Positions 6,457-7,669 of a stretch of 7,669 nucleotides of DNA are shown here, one piece after another (the stretch's first letter is position 1; each line of letters opens with the position of its first letter). Position numbers and translations under genes: made by a program. The DNA comes from an uncultured Ruminococcus sp. (GTDB taxonomy: Bacteria; Bacillota; Clostridia; Oscillospirales; Ruminococcaceae): assembly GCA_946404705.1 (NCBI GenBank), contig CAMJES010000100.1, positions 1 to 7,669 on the forward strand. Direction: 5' to 3'. The notes below the pieces were generated by a model. It made no database searches. It was not told where the DNA came from and saw only the letters and a program-made list of their open reading frames with translations.

Positions 6457-6471
6457 AATTTATGTTACTAT
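6443..6471 (+). promoter_or_regulatory. Promoter of the CE2-like esterase gene
   Basis: TTGAAC (6443-6448), a 17-nt spacer and TACTAT (6466-6471), with TG one base before the -10, make an extended -10 sigma-A promoter. Transcription should start near 6478, about 45 nt before the ATG at 6523. This excludes the in-frame ATG at 6439 as a start. Confidence 0.75.
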
Positions 6472-6522
6472 ATAAAGGCAATACCGACTTGTGCGGTAAA
6501 CCTTTTTATGGAGGAAACAAAA

Positions 6523-7575
6523 ATGAATAAAATAATGCCGTCCGACAAAAGAATTTCATATACGGGAAGAATAGATTTTTCCAACGCCGACGCGCCCACG
6601 CTTTTTTACGCAGGCTCGTGCGCAGCGTTCCGCTTTAAGGGTACATATCTCGCGGTGAAACTGAATTCCGTCATCTACTGGGGAGAGCTTTCCCTCGGCG
6701 CAGTTATTGACGGAAAACAGCAAAGCGTCCGCCTTTATCCCGAAAATAACGGCAAGGATATAGAGGTGACTATTTCCGACTGCCTTGAAGATACCGTCCA
6801 CGAGGTCGTTATATATAAACAACACGCCGCAAATCAGCTGTTGACATTCAAGGGCTTTGTCATTGATGGAGAGCTGCTTGAACCTGCGGAAAAGCCGAAG
6901 CTTAAGATAGAGGCATACGGCGACAGCGTTTGCGCAGGAGAGGTCATCGAAGCCGCAGACTATGTCGGAAAATGCGACCCCGAGAACCACAACAGCCGCT
7001 ATGACAATGTTTGGAACAGCTTTGTGATGCAGACCGCGCGAAATCTTGGCGCAGAGCTTCATAATATCTGTCAGGGCGGAATTGCGATCTTTGACGGAAC
7101 GGGATATTTCCACCACCCCGATTATATCGGACTTGAAAGCGTCTATGATAAGCTCTGCTATTTTCCCGAGGGCGGAATTTCGCAATGGGATTTTTCACGA
7201 TATATACCCGATATCGTAATTATCGCCGTAGGTCAGAACGATAAGCATAACGGCAGAACGGACAGCGACGATATCAACATCAGCGACCCCGACTACCGCA
7301 AGCTCTGGAAGACCGCCTATATAAAAATAGTGCGTGACCTTGATAAAAAGTATTCATCACCGAAGTTCGTGCTGACAACGACCGTCCTTATGCACGACGC
7401 CGAGTGGGATAACGCGATCGAGGAGATAAAGAACGAGCTTAACGAAATGGGGATAAAAGCATATCATAACCTTTTCAGCCGCAACGGCGCAGCAACACCG
7501 GGACATCCGCGGCTTGCAGAGCATAACGAAATGGCAGAGGAACTTACAGCGTTCATAAAGAACATTTTGGAATAA
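6523..7575 (+). CDS. CE2-like SGNH acetyl esterase, cytosolic
   Basis: CE2 esterases remove acetyl groups from xylo-, manno- or gluco-oligosaccharides. The 350-residue protein has the CE2 layout: an N-terminal jelly-roll (about 10-118; YTGRIDFSNADAP and a FRFKGTYLAVKL strand pair) followed by an SGNH domain. Block I is YGDSVCAG with nucleophile Ser135. Block II is CQGGI (183-187). Block III is VGQND with Asn239, preceded by the CE2-like WDFSRYIPD segment. His328 lies in PGHPRLAEH. The position three before His328, normally Asp in DxxH, is Thr325, so a Ser-His dyad is implied; such dyads are known in CE2. There is no signal peptide, so it should act in the cytosol on imported oligosaccharides. 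The start is set by GGAGG (6510-6514) 8 nt upstream and by the promoter position. It is divergent from the GH9 gene. SGNH membership is secure; CE2 is likely. Confidence 0.85.
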   Translation: MNKIMPSDKRISYTGRIDFSNADAPTLFYAGSCAAFRFKGTYLAVKLNSVIYWGELSLGAVIDGKQQSVRLYPENNGKDIEVTISDCLEDTVHEVVIYKQHAANQLLTFKGFVIDGELLEPAEKPKLKIEAYGDSVCAGEVIEAADYVGKCDPENHNSRYDNVWNSFVMQTARNLGAELHNICQGGIAIFDGTGYFHHPDYIGLESVYDKLCYFPEGGISQWDFSRYIPDIVIIAVGQNDKHNGRTDSDDINISDPDYRKLWKTAYIKIVRDLDKKYSSPKFVLTTTVLMHDAEWDNAIEEIKNELNEMGIKAYHNLFSRNGAATPGHPRLAEHNEMAEELTAFIKNILE

Positions 7576-7608
7576 TTCGGAATGCGGAATTCGGAATTCG
7601 GAATTATT
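7571..7608. repeat. Heptamer array (GGAATTC/GGAATGC) at the esterase stop codon
   Basis: After AATAATTC come tandem 7-mers GGAATGC, GGAATTC, GGAATTC and GGAATTA. The array begins inside the last codons of the esterase gene, whose TAA (7573-7575) falls in the first unit. The ends AATAATTC and GAATTATT are inverted copies, so it could also form a weak AT-rich hairpin. It is the same family as 1498-1562, with one extra unit relative to 1540-1562. Confidence 0.75.
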
Positions 7609-7639
7609 GCGAATACCAACATCTGCCGTTAAAACCGCG

Positions 7640-7669
7640 AAGCGGACAAAAGTTTACGTCCACGCTTTT
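7640..7669 (+). terminator. Probable terminator of the esterase gene, cut by right edge
   Basis: AAGCG-GAC (7640-7647) can pair with GTC-CA-CGCTT (7658-7667), an 8-bp stem with a 2-nt bulge over a 10-nt loop, followed by at least two T residues before the window ends. The position, 65 nt after the stop codon, fits a terminator. The U tract cannot be judged. Confidence 0.4.

Noticed and set aside
6439..6522. In-frame upstream ATG that would extend the esterase by 28 residues
   Set aside because: It precedes the predicted promoter -35/-10 and has no ribosome site; the ATG at 6523 has GGAGG 8 nt upstream, and the extra residues look like translated promoter DNA.
6556..7185. 209-codon minus-strand open frame within the CE2-like gene
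   Set aside because: It is antisense to the esterase motifs, without a promoter or ribosome site of its own.

Overview
The window reads as a chromosomal segment from a plant-fibre-degrading Firmicute, most likely a Ruminococcus-type member of the Ruminococcaceae/Oscillospiraceae. That assignment is inference. It rests on clostridial-type protein sequences (galactokinase and acetolactate synthase variants), AGGAGG-like ribosome binding sites, strong sigma-A-type promoters, a GH9 glycoside hydrolase next to SGNH esterases, and AT-rich intergenic regions full of short repeats.

Layout, left to right. (1) 1-1364, minus: the N-terminal 454 codons of acetolactate synthase large subunit (ilvB), cut by the left edge, with its own promoter and a leader of only about 28 nt. 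(2) 1365-1832: a gene-free stretch holding a roughly 317-bp segment bounded by inverted repeats, heptamer arrays, and the galK terminator. (3) 1833-4384, minus: a two-gene operon, a secreted SGNH-esterase lipoprotein followed after 20 nt by a galactokinase. Its predicted promoter lies about 210 nt upstream of the first start codon. The leader therefore includes a 137-139-bp MITE-like or structured-RNA element with 13-bp perfect terminal inverted repeats. (4) 4701-6332, minus: a signal-less GH9 glycoside hydrolase with its own terminator. (5) 6333-6522: a divergent intergenic region with overlapping back-to-back promoters centred on a 15-bp palindrome. (6) 6523-7575, plus: a signal-less CE2-like SGNH acetyl esterase, followed by another heptamer array and a probable terminator cut by the right edge.

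How the genes may work together (inference): the lipoprotein esterase would act on acylated polysaccharide at the cell surface. The CE2-like esterase and the GH9 protein, which show no export signal, would act on imported acetylated oligosaccharides. The galactokinase would phosphorylate released galactose or a related sugar. This resembles an acetylated-hemicellulose utilisation cluster, but no transporter or regulator is visible here. ilvB belongs to branched-chain amino acid synthesis and is probably unrelated.

The most noteworthy points are changes at key active-site residues. The GH9 protein has Ser where the catalytic-base Asp should be. The galactokinase has Asn in place of the sugar-contacting Glu of the GxHTD motif. 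The CE2-like esterase lacks the Asp of the DxxH motif. The structured element in the operon leader and the heptamer arrays that run into two stop codons also deserve a second look.
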